A stretch of DNA of 64,000 nucleotides, from positions 4,092,001-4,156,000 of the forward strand of contig AP026542.1 in the NCBI GenBank assembly GCA_026075535.2. The letters run 5' to 3'. Below, one piece after another: positions 1-10,900 of this stretch; position 1 is the stretch's first letter, and each line of letters starts with the position of its first letter. The notes beneath the pieces are model-generated. The model saw only the letters and a program-made list of their open reading frames with translations, ran no database searches and was not told where the DNA came from. Source of the DNA: Tricholoma matsutake (taxonomy: Eukaryota > Basidiomycota > Agaricomycetes > Agaricales > Tricholomataceae). The translations under genes and the position numbers were made by a program.

Positions 1-2
1 AT

Positions 3-904
3 GTCACTTGTGACTGGGGATCCGAGTTTGTCTCCCATTTTTTCTGCTCCCTCGGAAGAGCACTCGACATGCGGATCCACTTCACTTCCGGTTATCACCC
101 ACAAGGTGATGGTCAGACAGAACGACTTAATCAGACCTTGGAGCAGTACCTCCAAATCTTCTGCAACTATCAGCAGGACGACTGGTCTCACCTCTTACCC
201 TTGGGTGAATTTGCCTACAACAATGCTCCTTCCGCCTCTACAGGCATATCCCCTTTCTTTGCCAATAAAGGCTATCACCCGAACATTTCCATCTTTCCAG
301 AATGCGACTTAGCTTCACAGCGTGACCATGAGTTCATCATCGACTTAGACGTCCTTCATCAGGAGCTTTGGAAACAACTTGCGGCCACTCAAGAGCATTA
401 TCAAGGTCCTGCAGACAAACATCGGGCACCCGCACCCGACTTCAACATTGGTGATTCTGCCTATGTCACTGCGAAAAATATCCACACCACACGTCCTTCC
501 AAGAAACTTTCCGAAAAGCACCATGGCCCCTTTGAAATCATCGCCCCCCGGGCACTCACTCAGTCACCCTGCAGCTCCCAGATCACATGCGGGCCATTCA
601 CCCTGTTTTCCATGTCTCTCAACTAGAGAAACACTCCCCGAACACAATTCCAAATTGAGTACAACCTCCACCTCCTCTGATCACCATCGATGATGAGCTC
701 AAATATGAGATCGCCGAAGTCCTCAACTCCAAAGTCGACAACCAATGTCGCTGCAAGATTCTCTACCTCGTCTGATGGGAAGGTTACCAGGGAACTGACG
801 AAGAGACTTCCTGGCTACCTGTTACAGAACTTGACCACACCCACGAACTCCTTGCAGATTTTCACACCCGCTACCTGCAGAAACCCGGACTGTTACCCGC
901 TTAA
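3..904 (+). pseudogene. Ty3 integrase C-terminal half plus chromodomain
   Basis: Frame 3 is open from the left edge. It shows the second catalytic aspartate region (CDWGSEF, where relatives usually have SDRGSEF) and, with 35 residues between, the glutamate of HPQGDGQTER: the DD35E spacing of retroviral-type integrases. Integrase-like sequence continues to about 545, where a C-run carries a frameshift. The next frame reads on through a proline linker and a chromodomain (YEIAEVLNS ... WEGYQGTDEETSWLP) to the TAA at 902-904. Two in-frame TGA stops (656-658, 773-775) sit where arginine is usual, fitting CGA to TGA decay. The protein would join element DNA to the chromosome, and the chromodomain would bind marked histones. 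Confidence 0.88.
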
Positions 905-989
905 AGACTATTCACATTACCTATTCACTCAGTCCGAACTCAGAACAAATTTTATTGAAAAAAGATTTTTTTTGGACCCGACTGGGTCC

Positions 990-1984
990 CTACACTACCA
1001 CCACTTCTCCCTCTCCCTCTCCCTCTCCCTCTCCCCCAACTTTGCCTGCATCTCCGCCCTCATCCTTCTCTTCACCCTCCTCACCCTCTTCTTCATCCTC
1101 ACTCTCCTCCTCGTCATCAGCTCGCCTTTTCTCCAGATATCTCTGGAAGGCCTCCCAGTCATCTCCAGATTTTTGGATCCCGTGTCTTTCCCACCGGGAC
1201 TCTCACACTGCCCGCTCCACCTCTTCATCACCCTTGTTGCTCTCCTCCCCGGCACTTTCTTCCTCCACCCACTCTGGGTCCAAAGCATCCTGAATCTCCC
1301 CCATTGACTCCCACACTGCAGTAGCCACCTCAGCAAACCCCTTCCTTATTAACTTCATCATTTGTTGCATTAATTCTGGGTTTTCCCTGGTCGCCCCCAT
1401 CGTTCCCACTAGTTTTGCCGCAGGGGCTTCCTGCCCCTCCCACACTACCTCCTCGCACTTATGTTTGATGCATGTGCAGTTGTCGCACACCTGTCCCTTC
1501 GCACCCATCTTGAAACAAGCGATCTTTTGATATTTGCATCTAGGCCACTTGTCAGTAAAAAGAGACTGAAAAGGGAAACAAGTACGCACCTTTTGCAAGG
1601 CAACGCGGCCTGCACCCGCACTGGACCCTCCGACCCCTCCGACCCCACTCGCGCCTTTGACTTGGCAACTTTCTTTTTCTTTGGGGACTTGCTCCCCTCG
1701 GCCTCATCCTCCAAACCTGCAGCTGCAGCCACCCACTTCTTCTCCGCTCATCTTGCGGCCAATACCTCTTTTTTCCGTGCCTCTGCCTGGTGCACCTCCT
1801 CAGCCTTTGCAGCCTCCTCTGCTGCCTTCTGCGCCTCCTTCACCCGGTGCTCCTCCTCCCTCACCACTTCCTCCAGCTCCTTCATCTCCTGTTCCATCTG
1901 CTCCTTCATCGCCTGCTCCCTCTGTTCATGTTGGGCCCTCATCGCGGCCAATTTGATCTGCACGGATACTGCTGGAGGGGACAT
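990..1984 (-). pseudogene. Antisense Zn2Cys6-like cargo gene of element A
   Basis: This gene lies between the chromodomain and the 3' LTR on the opposite strand to pol. Read from the ATG at 1984 it has an N-terminal charged coiled coil rich in E, A, K and R, a basic stretch (KKKKVAKSKAR), a cysteine cluster (PCKRC ... CKYQKIAC ... CDNCTCIKHKC) and a very acidic tail ending in Gly-Glu repeats, which explains the CT-rich tract at about 1010-1035. TGA stops at 1748-1750 and 1203-1205 and a frame change near 1595, inside the cluster, break it; the last might be a very short intron but is more likely an indel. The cysteine spacing resembles fungal Gal4-type clusters. Similar hypothetical proteins are common in agaricomycetes; the function is not known to me. 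Confidence 0.7.
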
Positions 1985-2122
1985 AATTGATAGTTGATGG
2001 GAGAAGGAAAGAACGTGAAAATTTTTTTCAACCAATTACTGCATTCGGAAAATTCAACCAACTTCCTCATTTGGACTCAAACCCTCATGTGCCTCATAGG
2101 CTCAGCACTAAGGGGGAAATAC

Positions 2123-2829
2123 TGTCAAGAACTGTTCCTCACCCGATCGGAACCCGCATCCATCCGACCCTTTCCCGCACGTTGAACATGACTTTTGCCT
2201 ATGCCTCCCGATTTCATTCCCAGCTGCCTTGCACTGCCCACACTGCTGTGCACCAGGCTGCCTTGTACAGCATCCACAGCTGCCTTCCCAAGGCTGCCGT
2301 CTCTATTGCAAATTTGACTATGGATTCCTGTGCGGCTCCCGCTAGATAATTTATCTATGCAGTCAAGACACTGCCGCAGTCTTCATTGCTGTTCCACATT
2401 ATTCTGGACTACAGTATTTAAGCTTAGTTAGTTTCGCCTTGTATTCCTCAGTTCATATATCGACATAGACTCGACTTTACCCTGCCAATCTAAAACCTCC
2501 TTCTATTCCAACCCCTGTCCTCTAAGAGTCTGAACTCCATTTGACTCAACCTCTAGTCTCCCTCTGAAGTTCTAGTCTCATCTGAACTTAACCTAAGTCC
2601 CTCTGTACTCCTCCCCACATTTACCCGCACTTTCCTGCTCCTACCTCTAAACCCTCGACTTGAAATTAGGACACCAGACGAGGTGAAGGGCGCAGCTTCT
2701 TACAAGCTGAAGCCAAGTCCTTTCAGTTTCCCCTCCCGCAGAATCCGCATCGACCCAACAATCTCCCGCTATCATCACCTGCAGTGTCCAGTCAGATTCC
2801 AAAGTGGCCTCTAGGATCAGTTCTTAACA
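2123..2829 (+). repeat. 3' LTR of Ty3 element A
   Basis: The LTR starts TGTCAAGAACTG right after the polypurine tract and ends CAGTTCTTAACA, so the two ends are near-perfect inverted repeats with the canonical TG...CA. A TATTTAAG box near 2416 could be its promoter. The start region may also drive the antisense gene to its left, but this is inference. Confidence 0.85.
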
Positions 2830-3611
2830 GTTTTCCAAGTAGATACTACAGAGTTTTATATGTTTTAAGGAAACTTCCTAAAATGGAATAAAAAACATGT
2901 GTAGAACATGAGGCAAAAGATATGAGTTAAGGCACAAGGCCAAAAAGGAGACTGGAATACGAACAAGAAAGATATATATCATATGATGAAAGAGTAATAA
3001 AGGGTATAGAACTAAAAGGGGACTGTCCTTTGTGTATAAACCGTGCTAAGTCTCGCAATAATTTGTCCAGCGGGTTCTGTACGCGATAGGGACTTGGAAC
3101 GAGGCTGACCTATTATCAGCAGGTTTGAGCACGAGTTGGAATACTTCCTGGTGCATGGTATTCCACCATATAGATAACAAATGTGGTGCCCGATGTCGCT
3201 CATAGTCTCTCGATATTGATCAACAACGCTTGATGATGGTCGACAACAGTTGACGATGTTTGACGACAGTTGACAATGTTTGACGACAGTTGACAATGTT
3301 TGACGACAGTTGACGATGTTTGACGACAGTTGACGATGTTCGATCGCAGTTGCAGTTTATTCGAAGATTATCGGGGCTGTTCGATGGTCATTTAGAAGGG
3401 GTTTTAGGGGCTTTCGATGTAGTCCTAAGGTTGTGTGATGTGGTCTCTTGGTATGATCAATGTCGCTGGTGATGTTTCAACGCGGTCGATATGATATCGC
3501 GATTGATAGACTGGGTCGCGCTGCATCTGGGACCTCATAGGAGTTAGCCGATGTGATTAGAATGTGGTTAGAATGATGTATCAGCCTTTGAGCCAAGGAG
3601 ACAACCTATCA
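2830..3611 (-). repeat. LTR-B family LTR, minus orientation, cut by element A
   Basis: The reverse complement matches the LTRs of the full-length element at 44272-55279 and the solo copy at 40670-41789. It starts TGATAGGTTGTCTCC at 3611 and is cut at 2830 by element A. A tandem array of about 20-bp units (TTGACGATGTTTGACGACAG-like) lies at 3235-3355. The 5' end abuts the P-like transposase fragment at 3612, so this LTR was inserted into that gene. Confidence 0.8.
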
Positions 3612-6211
3612 ACAGACCATTTGGAGCTTTTTTTTGGATTAGTCCAAACATCGGTTGGTCCCGACAACAATGTGGATACAACACAGTTGGGGAGTCATGC
3701 TTTAGGCCTCACTGAAGTTGCAGTTATACTGGCTCGTCATCCAGAATGGGATCGTCCACCTCGGCGGTTGAAGCTGCCTGTCATTTTGAGAGATTCCGGC
3801 AAAATCACTGCTAAGGCAGACCACATCAATGCCGCATCTTGGCGTGGTAATGTTGAAGTATTGAAGGTCAACCTTCAAACCTGTTGGATTCTCAGCCATC
3901 AAAAGGCAATTGAGATTGTCACAGAAGCTGGTGCAGCACTTGAGCATCTCAACAGCACTCCTGGCATAGATATCCTTTCTCCACTTGGCGACATTCTTGT
4001 CAACATTCAAGATGCAGATGATGAGTATGATTGTTCAGAGGTCGTGGATATGTATGGTAGTTCAGAAGCACCACTAAACAACTCATCTGAGCCTGTAGCT
4101 GATGCGTCGACTCTGCCAGTGAGTACTGCGTCTGTTCCTTACACTCACGAAGGAGACATGGAAGATGCAATTGCTGAAGAGGTACCTCGAAATACCAACA
4201 TCACATCTGAAATCACCATAAACGGACAGAAGACAACAAAAGCCAAGGCTCTGTGGCATAGGATGATGTATCAAACAAACCACTCTTCAACTGATAGGTT
4301 GAAACACATCCAGCAGATAGCTTGTTTTAACACTGTTCATTCATCTGGGCTTGACAACGACATCATCTCATCTGACAGCACTCTTGGTGACCCATGTCTA
4401 CGCATAGGAAACCCAATTGCCACCCTCAAAGGCCAGATATTTCTTGCTATTGCTCAGATTAATCGATTACACTTTGCATCCAACAACAATCTCAATGAGA
4501 TTCGCCTACACCACCTTGCAGATAGCTCTGCGAAAGTTGATTTCCAGATTTTGCAACTTCTTCTGGCAACTGTTGATGACAATCCAACAAAAGAGTATGA
4601 CTGGTGTTGGTCTCTACAGATGGAATTTATGTGTGACAGTGTCCCTGGTTGGTTTGCTCATCCAATCAACCCATCCATCTCAGTTCACATGCCTGGAAAG
4701 CCAACTTACCTTCTCGAAAGTTCATTTTTAGTGTCATTGGCATCCACCCTGTATAAGGAATTGTTGCCACAGGACCATCATGAGATTCCAGTCATGAAAC
4801 ACTCTCTGTTTTTCCCTTATTGACACAAGGGCAAGGCCTGCTTTGTTTGTCAGGAGGACGAGGCTACTGGTTGTCCTGGAAATATCAGATATGAAACCTT
4901 GGATTGTTCAACATGTGGGCCAAGAGTGCAGGTGAACCAATCAAATGGCCAGCGCATTCTGGAACACATGGGCATGCATATCCTTTTCGACAGCACTATT
5001 GATAATCCAAATTCAGAGGAGTTGTGTGGTCTCTACCTCCATCTGTCGCCGATCTGTAGGCTCAACCTGAAAAAGGGATGTGGCGCAACTGTGGGTTACA
5101 ATATTGACATCAACAGTTCAACTTGTATCAGTCTGGTTCGATTCAATTGTACTACTGCAGCATGCTCATCAGATGCTCCTTGCTCCAACGTACCAATAAT
5201 CTGTCCCTTGTGTCCTGCTAAGAGCCCTGTGGTTTGGACTTACAATCTTTGCACTCATATCCAGGAATGACATAAGCTTCCCAATGCACAGTTTCTTCTG
5301 AAGGTGCAGCTCTCAGAATCCGAAAAACATGGTATGTGTTGAATCTGGGATGCACACTTCAATATACCAAAGATTCATAACTTGAAATACAAAAAGAAGA
5401 AAGCGTTGTCACTTTCTGAAGCACACAGCTCTTGAGTGGCTCTCCAGTCAGTAGATATAAACATTAAACTACATCTGAGTCACTGTTGACATCATGAATA
5501 GGGGTACAGTTGAGGATGCCAATTTCTACTCTGACAAAGAGACCACTGATGTTGGGCTAGACATTGATGAGAACCTTCTCAGGGAAGAAGATTTGGAAGT
5601 AGTCGACACTAACTCTGAATTCAATCAGCAAGCCAATGCAGACTTGGTTGCGGAATCCATGGATGATGAGCACACTCTCCCACCGTCTGTCAGACTTTAA
5701 TCCCCCAGCCCTGTGCAACCAGGAACAACCCACACTCCCTTGGTATCAGCTATCACAGATAACATGGAACCAGTGCATGACAGATCAGATACCAGCAATA
5801 CTGCTCCCACCAACAGACTGTCCAGTCAAATTGCGCATCCTAGGTTGGACTCAGATGAACTGCCAGTCAACAAACTGGTCATTCCTGCAGTCATCCAGAC
5901 AGAATCATCTATGGAAGCTTGGGAGCGATGTGTACAAAAGTCTCATACATTGTATCTGAATGCATGTATATGTGGCTCAGAAGTGTCTGAGGTGGAAATC
6001 AATGAAGGAGACACCATCATGCGGTGTAAAGTGTCAGGGTGTGAGACTCAATGGGTACATAAAAATTTCATTTCCACATTTTACTTCACTTACTGACCAG
6101 CTTCCCCAGTACCATCGTGCATGCATGAACTACAATTTTGCCCTGAAGAGCTGGTTGTGCCCTGGTTGTAAAGGTAGCAGCGCTGCTTCAAAGTGCTGTC
6201 GTGCACAGTAA
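3612..6211 (+). pseudogene. P-element-like transposase C-terminal part with PHD-like finger
   Basis: The first residues after the LTR (STDHLELFFG ... GPDNNVDTTQ) resemble the C-terminal motif of P-element/THAP9 transposases. The reading frame runs to 4820, is stopped by TGA (4821-4823, where relatives would have arginine), and continues in the same frame through cysteine-rich modules (ACFVCQEDEA, CSTCGPRV, CPLCPAKSPVVWTYN) to 5270 and, with more TGA stops, to about 5430. Downstream, 5494-6211 gives an acidic linker with one TAA stop, then a PHD-like finger (CICGSE ... CKVSGCETQW / YHRACMN ... WLCPGCKG) joined across a 55-nt intron at 6055-6109. The N-terminal part was removed or separated by LTR-B. 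The P-like assignment rests on the short motif only. Confidence 0.6.
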
Positions 6212-6658
6212 ACCACTTCTAATATGTATAATTACTCTCTCCACCATCTGAGCCATCTCTATCATCTGTATTGTGGCCGGGTGAGGGCGTGAGGTGCATT
6301 TGCACAAATTCTCAACAAATTCTTCTCAGAAAAACATGCACACATGACCGAAATTACCATATATAGAAGAAGGGGGGAGGGGGGGGGGTCGAATGGGTGC
6401 TGAAAAAAAAAATCTGAGTGGATATGTAATTTTCCTGTTCCGCCAGCCCCTTGCTACAAATTACAATTGAATTACAATCAGTGACCACTTGCATGACCTA
6501 GTTGCTGTGAACTTCATACACAATAAAACATGTACTACTGCATAATATTTGAATTTGGTAATAGAAAGTCTGAGATATACCACTTGAAAATTAATTTATA
6601 GTAGGTGTTTCAAGGTTTGTCACAGCTTGTGATGGAACATCACATGTCACATGGCCGA
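6212..6658. other. Non-coding spacer between P-like fragment and KDZ transposon
   Basis: No gene is visible. It contains a long G-run region (about 6368-6390) followed by an A-run (6404-6413) and is otherwise AT-rich. The 8-bp KDZ target duplication follows directly. Confidence 0.6.
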
Positions 6659-6666
6659 CGGCCATC
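6659..6666. repeat. Left 8-bp target-site duplication (CGGCCATC) of the KDZ transposon
   Basis: CGGCCATC stands directly before CACCTGATCTTCCC and is repeated exactly at 20315-20322, directly after the inverted copy of that terminus. Zisupton-type KDZ elements are known to make 8-bp duplications. Confidence 0.88.
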
Positions 6667-7436
6667 CACCTGATCTTCCCACAAACCCAGTCTTATAATA
6701 GTGGGTGATCCCATGCCTGACCCACTATTATAAGACTCGTTTCCATCAAAACCTGACACTGGCACTATTTCCCTCCCCAGGGCACATATAGACTTGATTA
6801 TTTCAAGTACCTCAACCCATTTTGGTAGGTGTTCACTGCGTACTATACATGTGCCTTCCCACCTGTTCATTCCACATTTAGAACACTTCCCATGCCAGCA
6901 ACTCATCATCCATCATTGTCAAACATGTCCACCATGCTACCCACACTTTCCACAATGCTCTCCACATCATCGAACCCAATGTCAAGCACTCCTTGCTAGT
7001 GTCTTCTTGTCCTCCCTCATGATCTCAACATCAAACTCACTGTCAGCACCAATATGGCTACATTACTTCCCATGATGCCCAGCAACATGTCATCATGGTC
7101 CACATTGTTGACCTTGATGCTGGGCGCTTCTCACCAGCTTCTTCTCATACTCTCAGGACGTCATCATTCTCAACGTCATCCAGCTATCAGACTCGTTATC
7201 AACACCACCCAACATGGCAACATAGCTCCCACGCTGCTGGCAATGTGTCATCAACATCAACATCGTCGAATCCGATGCCGGGGGCTTCGCTCTGGCCTCT
7301 TCTCACCCTCCTTACTGATCACCATTGTTTTTGACATCATCCAGCCCTCAGACCTGTCATCAACACCCGCTAGCATGGCCACATCACTCTCACACTGCTC
7401 GGTGATGTGTCATCACTGTCCGAATCATTGAATCCA
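6667..7436 (+). repeat. Left terminal inverted repeat of the KDZ transposon
   Basis: Read in reverse complement it matches about 19547-20314 over its whole length, with scattered differences. The match ends near the paired CATCACTGTC sequence. Short open frames inside it (for example 7054-7431) are not convincing genes, because the two arms have diverged like non-coding DNA. Confidence 0.85.
6689..6737. repeat. Perfect 18-bp-arm hairpin near the left KDZ end
   Basis: AGTCTTATAATAGTGGGT (6689-6706) is followed after a 13-nt loop by its exact reverse complement (6720-6737). The same hairpin with the same loop length is present at the right end (20244-20292). It lies 22 bp inside the element, a position that would suit a transposase-binding or cleavage structure; that role is inference. 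Confidence 0.85.
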
Positions 7437-7961
7437 ATGCTGAGTGCTTCCCAATGGTCTTTTCTCATGTTCATGGGGATCCTAGATGCTCTTGGCATCC
7501 TCTAACTGCCATCAACTGTTTTCATGCCACTTACTATGTTCAATAATACACATTGGCCTTGTCCACTGTTCCATCCTCTCCAATCAATTGTCAGACAAGA
7601 AACAATTCGGTGCTTTGACATTATTCCCAGATTAAGTTGTTATGAAGATACGGGTAAATTGGGAGATTGCATGATGGATAGTATCATTGTGCATAATGTC
7701 CCTTTCTGCTTGATATCTGCCATTGACTCGTGTACCCATAGGACTTTGTATTATGTATCTTTATAATACACGATGTATTCAAATCATTGTGTGTCTTTTT
7801 GGCCCCATGTTGGCTCCTAATCAGGCACCAGATTGTGTCCCTGGCTTTTCTCATGTCAGGGATGATATGATTCTATCACTGTTGGCTTGCTGCAGTACAT
7901 CTGATATCCATAAAACTCAGGCCTAGTTCTTTGATTTTGAGTTCCTCCTCTCTTTCAAGCA
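7437..7961. other. KDZ transposon 5' region upstream of recognisable transposase
   Basis: No recognisable domain is seen here. It may hold the transposase promoter and one or more early exons; short open frames exist (7524-7766) but nothing supports them. Confidence 0.4.
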
Positions 7962-10900
7962 GCTACAGCCCCTCGGGGTGTTTCTGAATGTTCCAAAGGT
8001 CCAGACATAGTGGCCTTTCCAAAGCCATTCTTCGCCATGGCTTTCGACGAGGCCAGCAATGTGAAACAAGTGTCCTGCATGCTGGCAGGCAGGCTGAGTG
8101 ATGAGCAGCTCAAATTCAAGAATGGCGAAGTGCTATTCAGGGTATGCATCACCATCAGGGTGCTTCTTCACTGACACTTTGGTTTTCTCAGAACTGTCAC
8201 ATGCTGACCGTGAGGCTGTGGAGAACATGGACATTGACGCTGGCCATTCCACTGAAGATACTGCCACTATCTCATGAGGGTGGAGAACATGAAGTTTTCG
8301 AGGACCTCATAGAGATGCTTGCTCAATCAAAAGGATAGTAAGTGAAAATAACATTGAACACTGTATCACTCATTGGTCTGGACCACCAGTCATCGTGTTG
8401 ATGACTGTAAGCACCATGATCGTGTAGAAAATCAAACACGCCAATGCAATATTCAAATGTCAAAACTGGTTGATGCTTACCTCGATGCCCATACTCGCAA
8501 TGATGGTGAAGGTATGCCTAAGATATCAGATCAACTATCAGATCAGTCCATTGCTCCTCCAATCAGTATGGTGGTTATTGGTATCTTCTGTATGTCTTGT
8601 ACTCTACCCTAATTCTATAGCTAACTTTCTTTGCAGTTCATCATGAAACAATCTTCCTGCTCTATCTGGGTGATGTCTATCCTAATGAAACTCTATTGCG
8701 CCATGGCTACATCGGCTGTTCTCTGGTCCAGCCCACATTAGCTATCTCCCTTAGGACCCTAGCCGCTTATTGCCAGTCCCACCAAACATGTCCACAGTTT
8801 AGCATTGAAGCGCAGTGTAAAATGTTAAGCCACATGCACAATGTATGTAAGTTCCCAGCTATCTTGTTCTTGTTCTTTACCACTGTTTCCAGGTACCTTA
8901 CACCCCTTACTTCTCCACGCAATTTTCCACAGCTTACAACCTGTATCTTGACATGTTAGCCACCAAATCAAAACTGCTCTTGGATTCCATACCCCAATTT
9001 TGCACCTCAAACAAGCCTGCCCGTGTTGCTTCAATAAACAGGAAGATGAACCTGAATTAGAATTCTCGTGCTTGGTTTCTATCGATGGAAATAATTCATT
9101 GAAATGCCTTGGTGCTACCATTTGCCAAACAAATGACCATCTGGACTCTTGCACTATTGTATCTGATCATTGGTTGACCAATGAAGAGGTAAACAGGTTC
9201 AAGGATGAAGTAAAATCTTGGGTAAGAATCACAAATAATATATATTTACTGGTGTGCTGATGAGTCAATTAGTCTAACAACACTGAGAGCGAGGACATTG
9301 ATGTTCAGGATGATTGGGAGGATGTCAATCAAAGACCTGGCCTACCCTGTATTGATTGATGGTGAAATGCTGGTCCCAAGGAACGGAAAAAAAATGTTTG
9401 CAATGTTTGAAGAAGCCGGTATTTTCATAGCATCATGCCATCATAGGCTAGTTCTGCTCGTGTGTGATATGGTGAAAAGTGGGGAACTGTACGTCATATC
9501 AATCTCTGATAAATCTTGTACTAATTGGGAACCAAGTGTGAAGTATGCACTTGCGATTGTTGATTGCCTGATTGACATTATTGGCAGCAGGATTGGTTGT
9601 GCTTATGACATTGGATGTGCTTTCACGACAACACTAGAGAACAGCAGTCTTTCTGAGAAGGTAAAAGATGCAATATTCTGCATGATGGTTGGTGCATTCC
9701 ATGGCCATGCTCACAACCGAGCCTGCCAACTGGAGTGGCATCCTCTTTATATCAAAGGGACAGGTCATAGTGATGGTGAGGGATGCGAACATGTGTTTGC
9801 ATCATCAAATGATCTCACTCATGGAACACATCATGCTAGCCATTTCCATTGCCATCAAGCTATCGAGGAACACTTCATGTTCTGGGATCAAGATAAGTAT
9901 GCCAATTTAAGTAAGATCATTTGATTTATTCCCAAGGCATTCACAAATTTTCCATTATGCCGATAGGTCGCTTCATTCAAAATCATTATCAAGAAGCAAT
10001 TCAGGCTGTGCAATCTCTGGAGACTGAGCTTGTAATCTTGTGTGGCCAATTTGGAATTACCGATGAAGAATTTATTCAGTACCTTGCATCAGAGAAAAAG
10101 TATCTCCAGGACCTCACAGAACCATCTCCCATGATAGCCCTGAAATCACAATATGTCAGCGCGCTGCTCAATCTTTCTCAATGCAGGTATGACTTCACTG
10201 ATACTAAGAATACGTCAGGCACTTACCCACAAACAGACAGGAATGGGTTGCTGCTCGGACCGCTGCAAACCAAGTCTTCACATCTGTTGCTTCTGCACAA
10301 ATCAATGTGGCGATCAACCAGGTTCAGTGCCGAGTTGACACAGCTTACTCAAAACTTCAACATGCCGAGTCCTATGTTGAGACCCTTGAGAACAGCCTCA
10401 ACATTGCGGAATGATGGACAGCAGCCTTGGCTCAGTACCAAACCTATCACCAAGCCAATGTCCAGACAAACTACGAGAGAGCCCTTGATGAACTGGAACA
10501 ATTAGTAGTCATGCGATTATTCGAGCTCACAAAAATGAGTACATCGGGAACTGGTATGTTATTTTGATGTAATATTTATGTAAAACTCAACCTTTGCTGT
10601 ACAAGGTTACAAGCTTTGCAAGCAAATTGGAAAGGCTTTGCAACACCGTTCTGAGGCCATCAAGAATGCACTTAACTGGTACAATACACAAGCTGCGAAA
10701 CTCAACCCACCACAACCTGTGCTTACCTGGAAAGGAATTGTCAACTAAAGTTTCATCGGCAAGTTTGATGCTTTACAACATGCTCGAGAGGACATTCATG
10801 ACCAGCCATGGACCAACACTGCCCATCGTGAAGCCACGACAAAGTATTTCAAATTGTGTCATGCACGAGAAGAGATCACATGGCTCGATGTTGAAATCCG

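Larger units (their letters stand above)
1..2829 (+). mobile_element. Ty3/gypsy element A, 3' part (chromodomain type), left end outside window
   Basis: The order seen is integrase core, chromodomain, an antisense gene, a polypurine tract (AGGGGGAAA at 2111-2119) and a 3' LTR. The 5' LTR, gag, protease and reverse transcriptase lie left of the window. Sequence just right of the 3' LTR (2830 on) is LTR-B in reverse orientation and starts mid-LTR, so element A was inserted into an LTR-B copy. The target duplication cannot be checked because the left border is missing. Confidence 0.85.

Noticed and set aside
955..1293. Plus-strand open frame with Ser-Pro repeats
   Set aside because: It is the shadow of the Gly-Glu-rich tail of the minus-strand antisense gene; only the minus frame continues into the cysteine-cluster protein.
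3235..3355. Regular short repeats resembling a CRISPR array
   Set aside because: The units are contiguous, about 20 bp, with no unique spacers, and lie in an LTR of a fungal genome.
7054..7431. 125-aa frame in the left KDZ inverted repeat and its counterpart at 19647-20078
   Set aside because: The two arms do not keep the frame relative to each other and have no protein-like features; this is better explained as terminal repeat DNA.
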